64,000 bases of DNA from Brachyhypopomus gauderio (taxonomy: Eukaryota; Chordata; Actinopteri; Gymnotiformes; Hypopomidae). The DNA lies in NCBI RefSeq assembly GCF_052324685.1, contig NC_135212.1, positions 48,330,809 to 48,394,808 on the forward strand. Direction: 5' to 3'. The notes beneath the pieces are model-generated. The model did no database searches. It had not been told where the DNA came from and saw nothing but the letters and a program-made list of their open reading frames with translations. The translations under genes were made by a program, and so were the position numbers. Position 1 is the stretch's first letter, and each line of letters starts with the position of its first letter. Positions 34,060-46,579 of the stretch are shown here, piece after piece.

Positions 34060-35956
34060 ATGGGTTTGTGCAAAGTGGGGCTTGGTGTGGTGCTGTTGCT
34101 TGTTGTGTTTGCTTTGGCTGATGCACAACTGCAAGGAGTGTTTAAATCTCAACTTCCAACTGGACTACGACCTCATCAGCAGCCACAAGCAATAAGGCAA
34201 GTGGTCGCTGGAGGGGCTTCTCAGGGGAGCCATGTTTCTAACCCCACCTGGCCTGCACAAGCCTCATTTAACCAGCAGTCTTGGAGTCCTGCGCAGGTAC
34301 CTGTGCAGCAGCCTTCCAATGTTCAGTCCCAGCAAGTACTGCAGGGACCTGTGAAGCAGGTGGCCTGGCACTTCCCCAATGAACCTCAAATACCAGCAAG
34401 ACAGCCACTAATGCAGTTTCAGATGAGCCCTCCTGTTCCTACTGCAAGTGTAGCAGCAGAGTGTGGTGAGACTGGCATACATGTGGAGGTCAAGAAGGAC
34501 CTGTTTGGTACTGGTGAGCTGATAAATCCCTCTGAGATCACCCTGGGAAACTGTGCTGTCAGTGGGGAGGACCGTGCTGCTCAAGTCCTCATCTTCCAGT
34601 CAGCACTGCAGGCCTGCAACAGTACTACCAGTGTGAGTGTCTATGAAGTGAATTCTTCAGTGCTGCTTAAAACATGCAGGCAATAACACCACTTTCTTAA
34701 CAGGTGACCCAGGATGAGCTGGTCTACGTCTTCTACGTCCGCTATGTTCCCCACAATTTTGCTCACACTCCTATTGTGAGAACTGTTGGTGCTGAGGTTC
34801 GCATTGAGTGTCACTATCCAAGGTATTGTACCCTACCAGATGTGCTGTTCAATTTTATTTGGAAGGCTCTGTTCAATCTGATGGCCATCAAATGCTTTGT
34901 AGGTTCCACAATGTAAGCAGCAATGCTCTGATGCCTGCCTGGATCCCATATGCTTCTACCCAAGTTGCTGAGGAACAGCTCGTCTTCTCCCTGAGGCTCA
35001 TGACAGGTTTGTCCCATGGTTACACCAGACCTACTGATTAGCTGTGCCTGAACTGGACCTAATGAGGTTTCTTCTCCCAGATGACTGGACATCTGAAAGG
35101 CTCTCCAACCAGTACTTCCTGCATGATGTGATCAGTGTTGAGGCATCTGTAATTCAGTTCTACCACGTGCCCCTTCGTGTGTATCTGGACACCTGTGTGG
35201 CCACGGTGGTTCCTGATGTGAATGCAGTCCCTAGTTATGCCTTCATAGATAACCATGGGTGAGTGGCTTCCTTGTGGGCTTTGTGATGGCTGTAGAGATC
35301 AGCTAGTTGTGGTCTGACTGCACAAATGATTGCAGGTGCCTAATTGATGCCAAGCTCACGGGTTCCCAGTCCCACTTCCTGCCCCAAACTGAAGCAGACA
35401 AGCTGAGGTTTCAGTTGGAGGCATTCAAGTTTCAGCAGGACAACAGTGGTTTGGTATGTAACCATGTTTGGTAGGGGGCGAGTACAATGACTGACTTGCT
35501 GTCTGAACTAACCCCTGTCTCTCCAGCTCTACTTCACATGCTTTATGAAGGCAACTCCAGCTTCTTACGCTGCTGATCCTGAGCACAAAGCTTGTTCGTT
35601 CTCTAGCAACAGGTATGTGGCTGTGGTCCTGAAACCAGCAGGTTACTGGTGAGGCCTAGCTAGTAAGCTTGGGTATTCTGGCTTCACAGGTGGACTGCAG
35701 CATATGGTCCCGACCAGGTTTGCGGCTGTTGCGAGACCACCTGTAGCTCCCGGAAGGGCCGAGACTTGTCTGAGGACGGAGGTACGTGCATGCCATGCTG
35801 TGCCGGTACCTGATCCTTCTTGGAGAGGGTCTCTGTGTTGGACTAGAGGTGATGGGGATTTGCAAGCACACCCTAAAGCCCTTCCCCTTTTTTGCAGGTA
35901 CACAGCTGGAAGGGGAAGTAATCCTTGGTCCCATCATGGTTGAGGAGAGTGCTTGA
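34060..35956 (+). CDS. zp3: zona pellucida sperm-binding protein 3, copy 4
   Basis: Exons: 34060-34632, 34704-34822, 34903-35006, 35081-35258, 35336-35453, 35527-35612, 35690-35781, 35898-35956; poly(A) signal 35977-35982. Predicted product the same as copy 1; no difference seen from copy 3 across exons or introns. Confidence 0.93.
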
Positions 35957-36566
35957 TGGCCCCATGTCTTGATTGAAATAAACCAGTACTGTGACTACAC
36001 AAGCTGTCCTGTCTTGCTTTGCAGTTGGGTTGAGCCTAGGCTAGGTCTACTTCAGCTGTGATGTAAACCATGGTCTTGACCTTTTTAGCTTGATAACCAA
36101 TTCTGAGCTAGATTTAGATGTGTAAACGTTGTCTGCATATGGCTGCCTCTCAAAGACAAGGTGAAATTGTTGCACTTGCTCTCCTGCATGCAAGCTTTGA
36201 TGGCAAAAGTCAAAGTGAGTAACAAGGTTGGTGGAAGCTGGGGGATGAAAAGGACCATTTCCTCATCTTGCAGATTTCATGAAGTTCAGATAGTGAAGTA
36301 TGGCTCCAGAAAATGTCATTTGTTTTGAACCTTGAAGAATCTGTGAAATTGGAATGCATGTATACCTTATTTTTTAGTGGGACTATGATTGGTTTGTGCT
36401 GTTTACACAAAGCTTCCGTCTAGAAAGATTGGTCGGATCAATATCAAACATTGCTGTGCTGGAAAGTAATTGGTGCCGTCTAAGCTTTAGATTAAGCTAC
36501 TCTGCACAAGGATCTGGGTTGGAAGGAAGAGGCTGTAGTGTATCTACATGGGTACGGTTTGTGTCT

Positions 36567-36746
36567 GCAGTCATGGCCTAGCGGTTAGGGAACTGGTCTT
36601 GTGACCGGAGGGTCGCAGGTTCGATTCCCAGACCTGAGGCCATGACTGAGGTGCCCCTGAGCAAGGCCCTAACCCTCAATTGCTCACTTGTATAAAAATG
36701 TAAGTCGCTCTGGATAAGGGCGTCTGCCAAATGCCGTAAATGTAAA
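36567..36746 (+). mobile_element. tRNA-derived SINE, plus strand (unit 4)
   Basis: Same as unit 2. Confidence 0.8.
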
Positions 36747-37036
36747 TGCAGTGGTTGACCATCAAAGCTGACAAAATACTAATGACCTGATTAACCAATG
36801 ATTCACACAAATGGAAATACATGAATGTTTAGTAGAGTGGGAACAATATGGAAAAACACAAATTATCAGAAGTTTTCAGGCCTCATTCCTCTGCCTTGAT
36901 AATCTTTTCAACAGGCAGGAGACCCAGCAGTTGGACAACCCGGAGACAAGATGCATGGTAATAAAAGCCTGAGTACTGAGCATGAGGAGAAAGAGATGGA
37001 AATAATATTTATGGGTAGGATCCACAATCTAGGATG

Positions 37037-37120
37037 TCCAGACTATGCAAATTGAGCCCTGTACACCTTGTCATCACTAGTGCTACAGGGCTCTTGACAA
37101 TTTCTTTTGCATAGTCTGGA
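37037..37120 (+). repeat. 84-nt foldback (unit 4)
   Basis: Same two stems and loop as unit 1. Confidence 0.7.
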
Positions 37121-37276
37121 AGTCCCAAGTAGTCAGTGGGGCTCCCAGTCTTTAAATGATTTACCGTTAAATGCATTGAAGCACATGTTGGACTTCTCTG
37201 GGCCTATCAAAAGAGAAATACTAATATGGGCTAACTTGATATGATATGGGCTAACTTGTGGACTTGGTGCTTTTTA

Positions 37277-37767
37277 GGGCGTACTCACACTAGGCTCTGT
37301 GATCCGGGCACGGTTTGTTTGGCTAGTGCGAGCGCTCCAACCGTGCCCGAGCCCGCTTGAAGAGGTGGGCCAGGGCACGATTCGCGTAGACTCGGTGCCT
37401 CGTCTGATTGGTTCATTTCGCAGGAACTTAAACATGACGTCAGGGATGCGACGCTCACGTTAAACAGTCATAGCGGCAAAGCGATTAGCAGACAATCGTT
37501 ATGTTAAATTATCGATAAATCTGTGCTTGCAACGTGTTTCTGCACTCCCAAAACGACTTCAAAAATACAATAAAAAGAGAATCGTGAACTCCATATTGTT
37601 GTGCGAGCGCGCTTTTTTTTTCCCAAATAGTCACGTTGTGATGACGCAAGTGTGCTCGGGCCGGCTTCATAAAGCCAGCGTGAGTGCAGGCCAGAGGGGG
37701 AGTGGGGAGGGGGGATAACCGGGCCCCAGCACGGAACGAGCCAACCGTGCTTAGTGTGAGTACACCC
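37277..37767. mobile_element. MITE, internally deleted form (unit 5)
   Basis: 491 bp with TTA on both sides and two private base changes. Confidence 0.75.
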
Positions 37768-39130
37768 TTAGAGTCTTGACATTTTGGGTTTCAACATCTA
37801 CAAAGCTCTGCAGTTTATTAATTTATTTTTTCCATCTCGAGTACATCTTTTTCATTGAATCTACAATATCTGTTGCTCTACACAGTAAAATGTATTGTAT
37901 ACTGTAGGGGCTCACATCTGTTTTAGACCATGTCACACTTGTGTTCCATCAAAAAACTTTCCAACTGCGAGCAATTTATTCAGCATTACTATTAAATACA
38001 TGCACGCGCACACACACTTTGATATGCTATCAAGTACAGAGCCTATAGAATTCTTCAGCTGTGAAAGATTCTATAATTTTGTTATTCTTTTCTTCTGTTA
38101 TTTCTTCCCTTTCCGATCTTGTATGCCACTGAGCCCCATTCTGATCCCCAACGGCTGCATATCACAATTTAAAGCGGTGTATCAATTAGCATAGTTGACA
38201 ACTCTGTTGGAAACTCACACTATGTCACAGAAAGAGGTAGGAAAATTCCAACTGTTTATCTTCCTACAAAACAGAAACCTGTTCAAAACAATGATCAACA
38301 GGAGGTCGTCTTGGAATGTAAATATTAGAACTAAACTATATCCAAAGTATTAGAACTTGCAGCTACTAACATGAAAAGGGTGGACTTTGTTCCGCCTAAA
38401 ATACATGCCGGTTTTCAAGCTGAAAGGTATGTTCATGTCACAAAAGACTATTAATTTCAAAGGATGTGGCAGCGAATTCAATAGGCAAAAACGAAAACGA
38501 TGTTTCCAGATGAATTAATAATGTCGCAAATGATTTTTGAAGTTAACTCTTCACAGTGTCTTTTTAAAATGGTCAGATTACAACTTGGTTTTCTGTTTCT
38601 GATAACACTTATGACGCCACGCAAATACAATGAAAACAGAATGACGTCACAAAAGATTAAGGGAAAGGATATTTTGAGTGCACTTTGAAATGCGCTAACA
38701 AATGACTTTAACATACGCCTAGATAGCCCAGACACGTCACCGAGACGCAACATTAACATCAGAATGTCGCCCAAGCATCGCATTTGATTTCAGATGAGTG
38801 TCAGATTCATTGCCCATGGACGCTGGGTAAACGTTTTTGCACTAAGACAAAATAGCTTTGTAACGCATTAAGTTGTTTTTATGTGATAGGAGTAAATATG
38901 TGGTCAATCTGCCATAGTGCATAATGTTTCGACTGAAGAAGGAAAAACTGCTACTCACATGAAGAACAAGTCTTCAAACTGTTCGCAACAGTTATGTGGA
39001 TTTTTAAAAAATCGCTCAACAGAAAATGGCCGTTGAGTCATATCAGCAATCATAAAATATAAAACAGGCAGATACATATTCAAAATGTGGTAATTTGACA
39101 AATATTCAAAACGCATCTAATGTTACTGAT

Positions 39131-39318
39131 TGACACTGACGTGTGTTACTGATCACACGTGCCCAGAGCGGTGGGCAGCCCTAGCCCGGTGCCCAGGGAG
39201 CAGTTGGGGTTAGGTGCCTTGCTCAAGGGCACCTCAGTCATGGCCTCAGGTCTGGGAATCGAACCCACGACCCTCCGGTCACAAGACCAGTTCCCTACCA
39301 CTAGGCCATGACTGCCCC
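39131..39318 (-). mobile_element. tRNA-derived SINE, minus strand (unit 5)
   Basis: Same as unit 2. Confidence 0.75.
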
Positions 39319-40173
39319 ATATATACCATGACAAAACCTTCTACAAACCTGGGACAGCAAACTGAAAATCTAAATTTGCACCATTCTCAAAACTTTTGGC
39401 AACAACTGACTCTTTGCACCATTCGACTATGTGGAATGATAGTAGGTTAAAGATGATATCATGTGAAAGGGGCAAATTGGATTTAAAATCCAGACAATTA
39501 TCCTGTGGGCATACTTTAAAGGTCAATTATGGCAATTTTATACATTAAATTTATTAAATAAAGCAAGAGCCCTTTAGAGGTGCCAACTGGAATTGAACTG
39601 AGTTCTTTAGAGCAATCCTGACCAAAATCCTTTCAATTAATGATTTAACTTTGTAAATTTGTAAACTTTTGCTTCCATAAAGAATTCTTATTGCTTCTTT
39701 AGAGCACCCTTTCCAAAAAAGTAGATTTTTTGTTTCTTTCTTTCTTTTTTCTTACATCTGCTCAAAAGGTTCTTCCTGGATGCCTAACTGCTTTCTCTAT
39801 GACCAAATTTCAAACATTTTATTATTACTACTGAGAGACTCCATCAAAGGTAAATGTAAGAAGGGAAAGCAGTTTTCCAGGAAAAAATGAATTGTACTGA
39901 TTTGTCATTAATAACAGCATGAAACATCTGAAACACTTTTTAGAGTATACCTGAGTCATTACACAATCTTGCCATATTTTCTGCATTGGAGCAATAGAGC
40001 GTCTATTATAGAGGTGTTTTTAACCTGGTGGTAATTACACAGATCAATGTAAAAAAACAATCCATATAATGAAACATTTTTCTTTACCAATGAAAGATTA
40101 TTCCAAGAACCATACACCTATGCAAACAACAGTTTAAGAACCTGTCTTAAGATTAAGGAGTATTGATTTGTGT

Positions 40174-40269
40174 CAGCTGTGAAAGAGTAGTAAAGTCATC
40201 TTCAGGGTCAGAGGGACGTTAAGCTCATTAGCAGGGGGTGGGGCTGCAAGTCTCCATTATGGTATAAAA
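40174..40269 (+). promoter_or_regulatory. zp3 core promoter, copy 5
   Basis: E-box at 40174-40179, TATAAAA at 40263-40269. Confidence 0.65.
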
Positions 40270-40319
40270 TGGAATGGTCAAACATGACTGCTACGTGTGA
40301 GCTTTTGGGGAGAAGAACA

Positions 40320-42216
40320 ATGGGTTTGTGCAAAGTGGGGCTTGGTGTGGTGCTGTTGCTTGTTGTGTTTGCTTTGGCTGATGCACAACTGCAAGGAGTG
40401 TTTAAATCTCAACTTCCAACTGGACTACGACCTCATCAGCAGCCACAAGCAATAAGGCAAGTGGTCGCTGGAGGGGCTTCTCAGGGGAGCCATGTTTCTA
40501 ACCCCACCTGGCCTGCACAAGCCTCATTTAACCAGCAGTCTTGGAGTCCTGCGCAGGTACCTGTGCAGCAGCCTTCCAATGTTCAGTCCCAGCAAGTACT
40601 GCAGGGACCTGTGAAGCAGGTGGCCTGGCACTTCCCCAATGAACCTCAAATACCAGCAAGACAGCCACTAATGCAGTTTCAGATGAGCCCTCCTGTTCCT
40701 ACTGCAAGTGTAGCAGCAGAGTGTGGTGAGACTGGCATACATGTGGAGGTCAAGAAGGACCTGTTTGGTACTGGTGAGCTGATAAATCCCTCTGAGATCA
40801 CCCTGGGAAACTGTGCTGTCAGTGGGGAGGACCGTGCTGCTCAAGTCCTCATCTTCCAGTCAGCACTGCAGGCCTGCAACAGTACTACCAGTGTGAGTGT
40901 CTATGAAGTGAATTCTTCAGTGCTGCTTAAAACATGCAGGCAATAACACCACTTTCTTAACAGGTGACCCAGGATGAGCTGGTCTACGTCTTCTACGTCC
41001 GCTATGTTCCCCACAATTTTGCTCACACTCCTATTGTGAGAACTGTTGGTGCTGAGGTTCGCATTGAGTGTCACTATCCAAGGTATTGTACCCTACCAGA
41101 TGTGCTGTTCAATTTTATTTGGAAGGCTCTGTTCAATCTGATGGCCATCAAATGCTTTGTAGGTTCCACAATGTAAGCAGCAATGCTCTGATGCCTGCCT
41201 GGATCCCATATGCTTCTACCCAAGTTGCTGAGGAACAGCTCGTCTTCTCCCTGAGGCTCATGACAGGTTTGTCCCATGGTTACACCAGACCTACTGATTA
41301 GCTGTGCCTGAACTGGACCTAATGAGGTTTCTTCTCCCAGATGACTGGACATCTGAAAGGCTCTCCAACCAGTACTTCCTGCATGATGTGATCAGTGTTG
41401 AGGCATCTGTAATTCAGTTCTACCACGTGCCCCTTCGTGTGTATCTGGACACCTGTGTGGCCACGGTGGTTCCTGATGTGAATGCAGTCCCTAGTTATGC
41501 CTTCATAGATAACCATGGGTGAGTGGCTTCCTTGTGGGCTTTGTGATGGCTGTAGAGATCAGCTAGTTGTGGTCTGACTGCACAAATGATTGCAGGTGCC
41601 TAATTGATGCCAAGCTCACGGGTTCCCAGTCCCACTTCCTGCCCCAAACTGAAGCAGACAAGCTGAGGTTTCAGTTGGAGGCATTCAAGTTTCAGCAGGA
41701 CAACAGTGGTTTGGTATGTAACCATGTTTGGTAGGGGGCGAGTACAATGACTGACTTGCTGTCTGAACTAACCCCTGTCTCTCCAGCTCTACTTCACATG
41801 CTTTATGAAGGCAACTCCAGCTTCTTACGCTGCTGATCCTGAGCACAAAGCTTGTTCGTTCTCTAGCAACAGGTATGTGGCTGTGGTCCTGAAACCAGCA
41901 GGTTACTGGTGAGGCCTAGCTAGTAAGCTTGGGTATTCTGGCTTCACAGGTGGACTGCAGCATATGGTCCCGACCAGGTTTGCGGCTGTTGCGAGACCAC
42001 CTGTAGCTCCCGGAAGGGCCGAGACTTGTCTGAGGACGGAGGTACGTGCATGCCATGCTGTGCCGGTACCTGATCCTTCTTGGAGAGGGTCTCTGTGTTG
42101 GACTAGAGGTGATGGGGATTTGCAAGCACACCCTAAAGCCCTTCCCCTTTTTTGCAGGTACACAGCTGGAAGGGGAAGTAATCCTTGGTCCCATCATGGT
42201 TGAGGAGAGTGCTTGA
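40320..42216 (+). CDS. zp3: zona pellucida sperm-binding protein 3, copy 5
   Basis: Exons: 40320-40892, 40964-41082, 41163-41266, 41341-41518, 41596-41713, 41787-41872, 41950-42041, 42158-42216; poly(A) signal 42237-42242. Predicted product the same as copy 1. The next unit carries the only protein-level variant of the array. Confidence 0.93.
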
Positions 42217-42826
42217 TGGCCCCATGTCTTGATTGAAATAAACCAGTACTGTGACTACACAAGCTGTCCTGTCTTGCTTTGCAGTTGGGTTGAGCCTAGG
42301 CTAGGTCTACTTCAGCTGTGATGTAAACCATGGTCTTGACCTTTTTAGCTTGATAACCAATTCTGAGCTAGATTTAGATGTGTAAACGTTGTCTGCATAT
42401 GGCTGCCTCTCAAAGACAAGGTGAAATTGTTGCACTTGCTCTCCTGCATGCAAGCTTTGATGGCAAAAGTCAAAGTGAGTAACAAGGTTGGTGGAAGCTG
42501 GGGGATGAAAAGGACCATTTCCTCATCTTGCAGATTTCATGAAGTTCAGATAGTGAAGTATGGCTCCAGAAAATGTCATTTGTTTTGAACCTTGAAGAAT
42601 CTGTGAAATTGGAATGCATGTATACCTTATTTTTTAGTGGGACTATGATTGGTTTGTGCTGTTTACACAAAGCTTCCGTCTAGAAAGATTGGTCGGATCA
42701 ATATCAAACATTGCTGTGCTGGAAAGTAATTGGTGCCGTCTAAGCTTTAGATTAAGCTACTCTGCACAAGGATCTGGGTTGGAAGGAAGAGGCTGTAGTG
42801 TATCTACATGGGTACGGTTTGTGTCT

Positions 42827-43006
42827 GCAGTCATGGCCTAGCGGTTAGGGAACTGGTCTTGTGACCGGAGGGTCGCAGGTTCGATTCCCAGACCTGAGGC
42901 CATGACTGAGGTGCCCCTGAGCAAGGCCCTAACCCTCAATTGCTCACTTGTATAAAAATGTAAGTCGCTCTGGATAAGGGCGTCTGCCAAATGCCGTAAA
43001 TGTAAA
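42827..43006 (+). mobile_element. tRNA-derived SINE, plus strand (unit 5)
   Basis: Same as unit 2. Confidence 0.8.
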
Positions 43007-43296
43007 TGCAGTGGTTGACCATCAAAGCTGACAAAATACTAATGACCTGATTAACCAATGATTCACACAAATGGAAATACATGAATGTTTAGTAGAGTGG
43101 GAACAATATGGAAAAACACAAATTATCAGAAGTTTTCAGGCCTCATTCCTCTGCCTTGATAATCTTTTCAACAGGCAGGAGACCCAGCAGTTGGACAACC
43201 CGGAGACAAGATGCATGGTAATAAAAGCCTGAGTACTGAGCATGAGGAGAAAGAGATGGAAATAATATTTATGGGTAGGATCCACAATCTAGGATG

Positions 43297-43380
43297 TCCA
43301 GACTATGCAAATTGAGCCCTGTACACCTTGTCATCACTAGTGCTACAGGGCTCTTGACAATTTCTTTTGCATAGTCTGGA
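43297..43380 (+). repeat. 84-nt foldback (unit 5)
   Basis: Same two stems and loop as unit 1. Confidence 0.7.
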
Positions 43381-43536
43381 AGTCCCAAGTAGTCAGTGGG
43401 GCTCCCAGTCTTTAAATGATTTACCGTTAAATGCATTGAAGCACATGTTGGACTTCTCTGGGCCTATCAAAAGAGAAATACTAATATGGGCTAACTTGAT
43501 ATGATATGGGCTAACTTGTGGACTTGGTGCTTTTTA

Positions 43537-44027
43537 GGGCGTACTCACACTAGGCTCTGTGATCCGGGCACGGTTCGTTTGGCTAGTGCGAGCGCTCCAA
43601 CCGTGCCCGAGCCCGCTTGAAGAGGTGGGCCAGGGCACGATTCGCGTAGACTCGGTGCCTCGTCTGATTGGTTCATTTCGCAGGAACTCAAACATGACGT
43701 CAGGGATGCGACGCTCACGTTAAACAGTCATAGCGGCAAAGCGATTAGCAGACAATCGTTATGTTAAATTATCGATAAATCTGTGCTTGCAACGTGTTTC
43801 TGCACTCCCAAAACGACTTCAAAAATACAATAAAAAGAGAATCGTGAACTCCATATTGTTGTGCGAGCGCGCTTTTTTTTTCCCAAATAGTCACGTTGTG
43901 ATGACGCAAGTGTGCTCGGGCCGGCTTCATAAAGCCAGCGTGAGTGCAGGCCAGAGGGGGAGTGGGGAGGGGGGATAACCGGGCCCCAGCACGGAACGAG
44001 CCAACCGTGCTTAGTGTGAGTACGCCC
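43537..44027. mobile_element. MITE, internally deleted form (unit 6)
   Basis: 491 bp with TTA on both sides; its right TIR matches the left TIR better than in the neighbouring units (ACGCCC). Confidence 0.75.
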
Positions 44028-45390
44028 TTAGAGTCTTGACATTTTGGGTTTCAACATCTACAAAGCTCTGCAGTTTATTAATTTATTTTTTCCATCTCGA
44101 GTACATCTTTTTCATTGAATCTACAATATCTGTTGCTCTACACAGTAAAATGTATTGTATACTGTAGGGGCTCACATCTGTTTTAGACCATGTCACACTT
44201 GTGTTCCATCAAAAAACTTTCCAACTGCGAGCAATTTATTCAGCATTACTATTAAATACATGCACGCGCACACACACTTTGATATGCTATCAAGTACAGA
44301 GCCTATAGAATTCTTCAGCTGTGAAAGATTCTATAATTTTGTTATTCTTTTCTTCTGTTATTTCTTCCCTTTCCGATCTTGTATGCCACTGAGCCCCATT
44401 CTGATCCCCAACGGCTGCATATCACAATTTAAAGCGGTGTATCAATTAGCATAGTTGACAACTCTGTTGGAAACTCACACTATGTCACAGAAAGAGGTAG
44501 GAAAATTCCAACTGTTTATCTTCCTACAAAACAGAAACCTGTTCAAAACAATGATCAACAGGAGGTCGTCTTGGAATGTAAATATTAGAACTAAACTATA
44601 TCCAAAGTATTAGAACTTGCAGCTACTAACATGAAAAGGGTGGACTTTGTTCCGCCTAAAATACATGCCGGTTTTCAAGCTGAAAGGTATGTTCATGTCA
44701 CAAAAGACTATTAATTTCAAAGGATGTGGCAGCGAATTCAATAGGCAAAAACGAAAACGATGTTTCCAGATGAATTAATAATGTCGCAAATGATTTTTGA
44801 AGTTAACTCTTCACAGTGTCTTTTTAAAATGGTCAGATTACAACTTGGTTTTCTGTTTCTGATAACACTTATGACGCCACGCAAATACAATGAAAACAGA
44901 ATGACGTCACAAAAGATTAAGGGAAAGGATATTTTGAGTGCACTTTGAAATGCGCTAACAAATGACTTTAACATACGCCTAGATAGCCCAGACACGTCAC
45001 CGAGACGCAACATTAACATCAGAATGTCGCCCAAGCATCGCATTTGATTTCAGATGAGTGTCAGATTCATTGCCCATGGACGCTGGGTAAACGTTTTTGC
45101 ACTAAGACAAAATAGCTTTGTAACGCATTAAGTTGTTTTTATGTGATAGGAGTAAATATGTGGTCAATCTGCCATAGTGCATAATGTTTCGACTGAAGAA
45201 GGAAAAACTGCTACTCACATGAAGAACAAGTCTTCAAACTGTTCGCAACAGTTATGTGGATTTTTAAAAAATCGCTCAACAGAAAATGGCCGTTGAGTCA
45301 TATCAGCAATCATAAAATATAAAACAGGCAGATACATATTCAAAATGTGGTAATTTGACAAATATTCAAAACGCATCTAATGTTACTGAT

Positions 45391-45578
45391 TGACACTGAC
45401 GTGTGTTACTGATCACACGTGCCCAGAGCGGTGGGCAGCCCTAGCCCGGTGCCCAGGGAGCAGTTGGGGTTAGGTGCCTTGCTCAAGGGCACCTCAGTCA
45501 TGGCCTCAGGTCTGGGAATCGAACCCACGACCCTCCGGTCACAAGACCAGTTCCCTACCACTAGGCCATGACTGCCCC
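45391..45578 (-). mobile_element. tRNA-derived SINE, minus strand (unit 6)
   Basis: Same as unit 2. Confidence 0.75.
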
Positions 45579-46433
45579 ATATATACCATGACAAAACCTT
45601 CTACAAACCTGGGACAGCAAACTGAAAATCTAAATTTGCACCATTCTCAAAACTTTTGGCAACAACTGACTCTTTGCACCATTCGACTATGTGGAATGAT
45701 AGTAGGTTAAAGATGATATCATGTGAAAGGGGCAAATTGGATTTAAAATCCAGACAATTATCCTGTGGGCATACTTTAAAGGTCAATTATGGCAATTTTA
45801 TACATTAAATTTATTAAATAAAGCAAGAGCCCTTTAGAGGTGCCAACTGGAATTGAACTGAGTTCTTTAGAGCAATCCTGACCAAAATCCTTTCAATTAA
45901 TGATTTAACTTTGTAAATTTGTAAACTTTTGCTTCCATAAAGAATTCTTATTGCTTCTTTAGAGCACCCTTTCCAAAAAAGTAGATTTTTTGTTTCTTTC
46001 TTTCTTTTTTCTTACATCTGCTCAAAAGGTTCTTCCTGGATGCCTAACTGCTTTCTCTATGACCAAATTTCAAACATTTTATTATTACTACTGAGAGACT
46101 CCATCAAAGGTAAATGTAAGAAGGGAAAGCAGTTTTCCAGGAAAAAATGAATTGTACTGATTTGTCATTAATAACAGCATGAAACATCTGAAACACTTTT
46201 TAGAGTATACCTGAGTCATTACACAATCTTGCCATATTTTCTGCATTGGAGCAATAGAGCGTCTATTATAGAGGTGTTTTTAACCTGGTGGTAATTACAC
46301 AGATCAATGTAAAAAAACAATCCATATAATGAAACATTTTTCTTTACCAATGAAAGATTATTCCAAGAACCATACACCTATGCAAACAACAGTTTAAGAA
46401 CCTGTCTTAAGATTAAGGAGTATTGATTTGTGT

Positions 46434-46529
46434 CAGCTGTGAAAGAGTAGTAAAGTCATCTTCAGGGTCAGAGGGACGTTAAGCTCATTAGCAGGGGGTG
46501 GGGCTGCAAGTCTCCATTATGGTATAAAA
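46434..46529 (+). promoter_or_regulatory. zp3 core promoter, copy 6
   Basis: E-box at 46434-46439, TATAAAA at 46523-46529; unchanged despite the gene's own variants. Confidence 0.65.
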
Positions 46530-46579
46530 TGGAATGGTCAAACATGACTGCTACGTGTGAGCTTTTGGGGAGAAGAACA

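Larger units (their letters stand above)
30987..37246 (+). repeat. array unit 4 (6260 bp)
   Basis: Carries the 20-bp duplication at its right edge (the GGGCTAACTT block appears twice, 37227-37256), which accounts for the difference from the 6240-bp units. The A/T tract in the spacer reads GGATTTAAAAAAAATC (near 32740), as in units 1, 3 and 8. No gene other than zp3. Confidence 0.93.
37247..43506 (+). repeat. array unit 5 (6260 bp)
   Basis: The 20-bp duplication is present at the right edge. The A/T tract is the GGATTTTTAAAAAATC form (near 39000), shared with units 2, 6 and 7. The MITE has a private CACGGTTTG (near 37315) and GGAACTTAAAC (near 37424). No gene other than zp3. Confidence 0.93.
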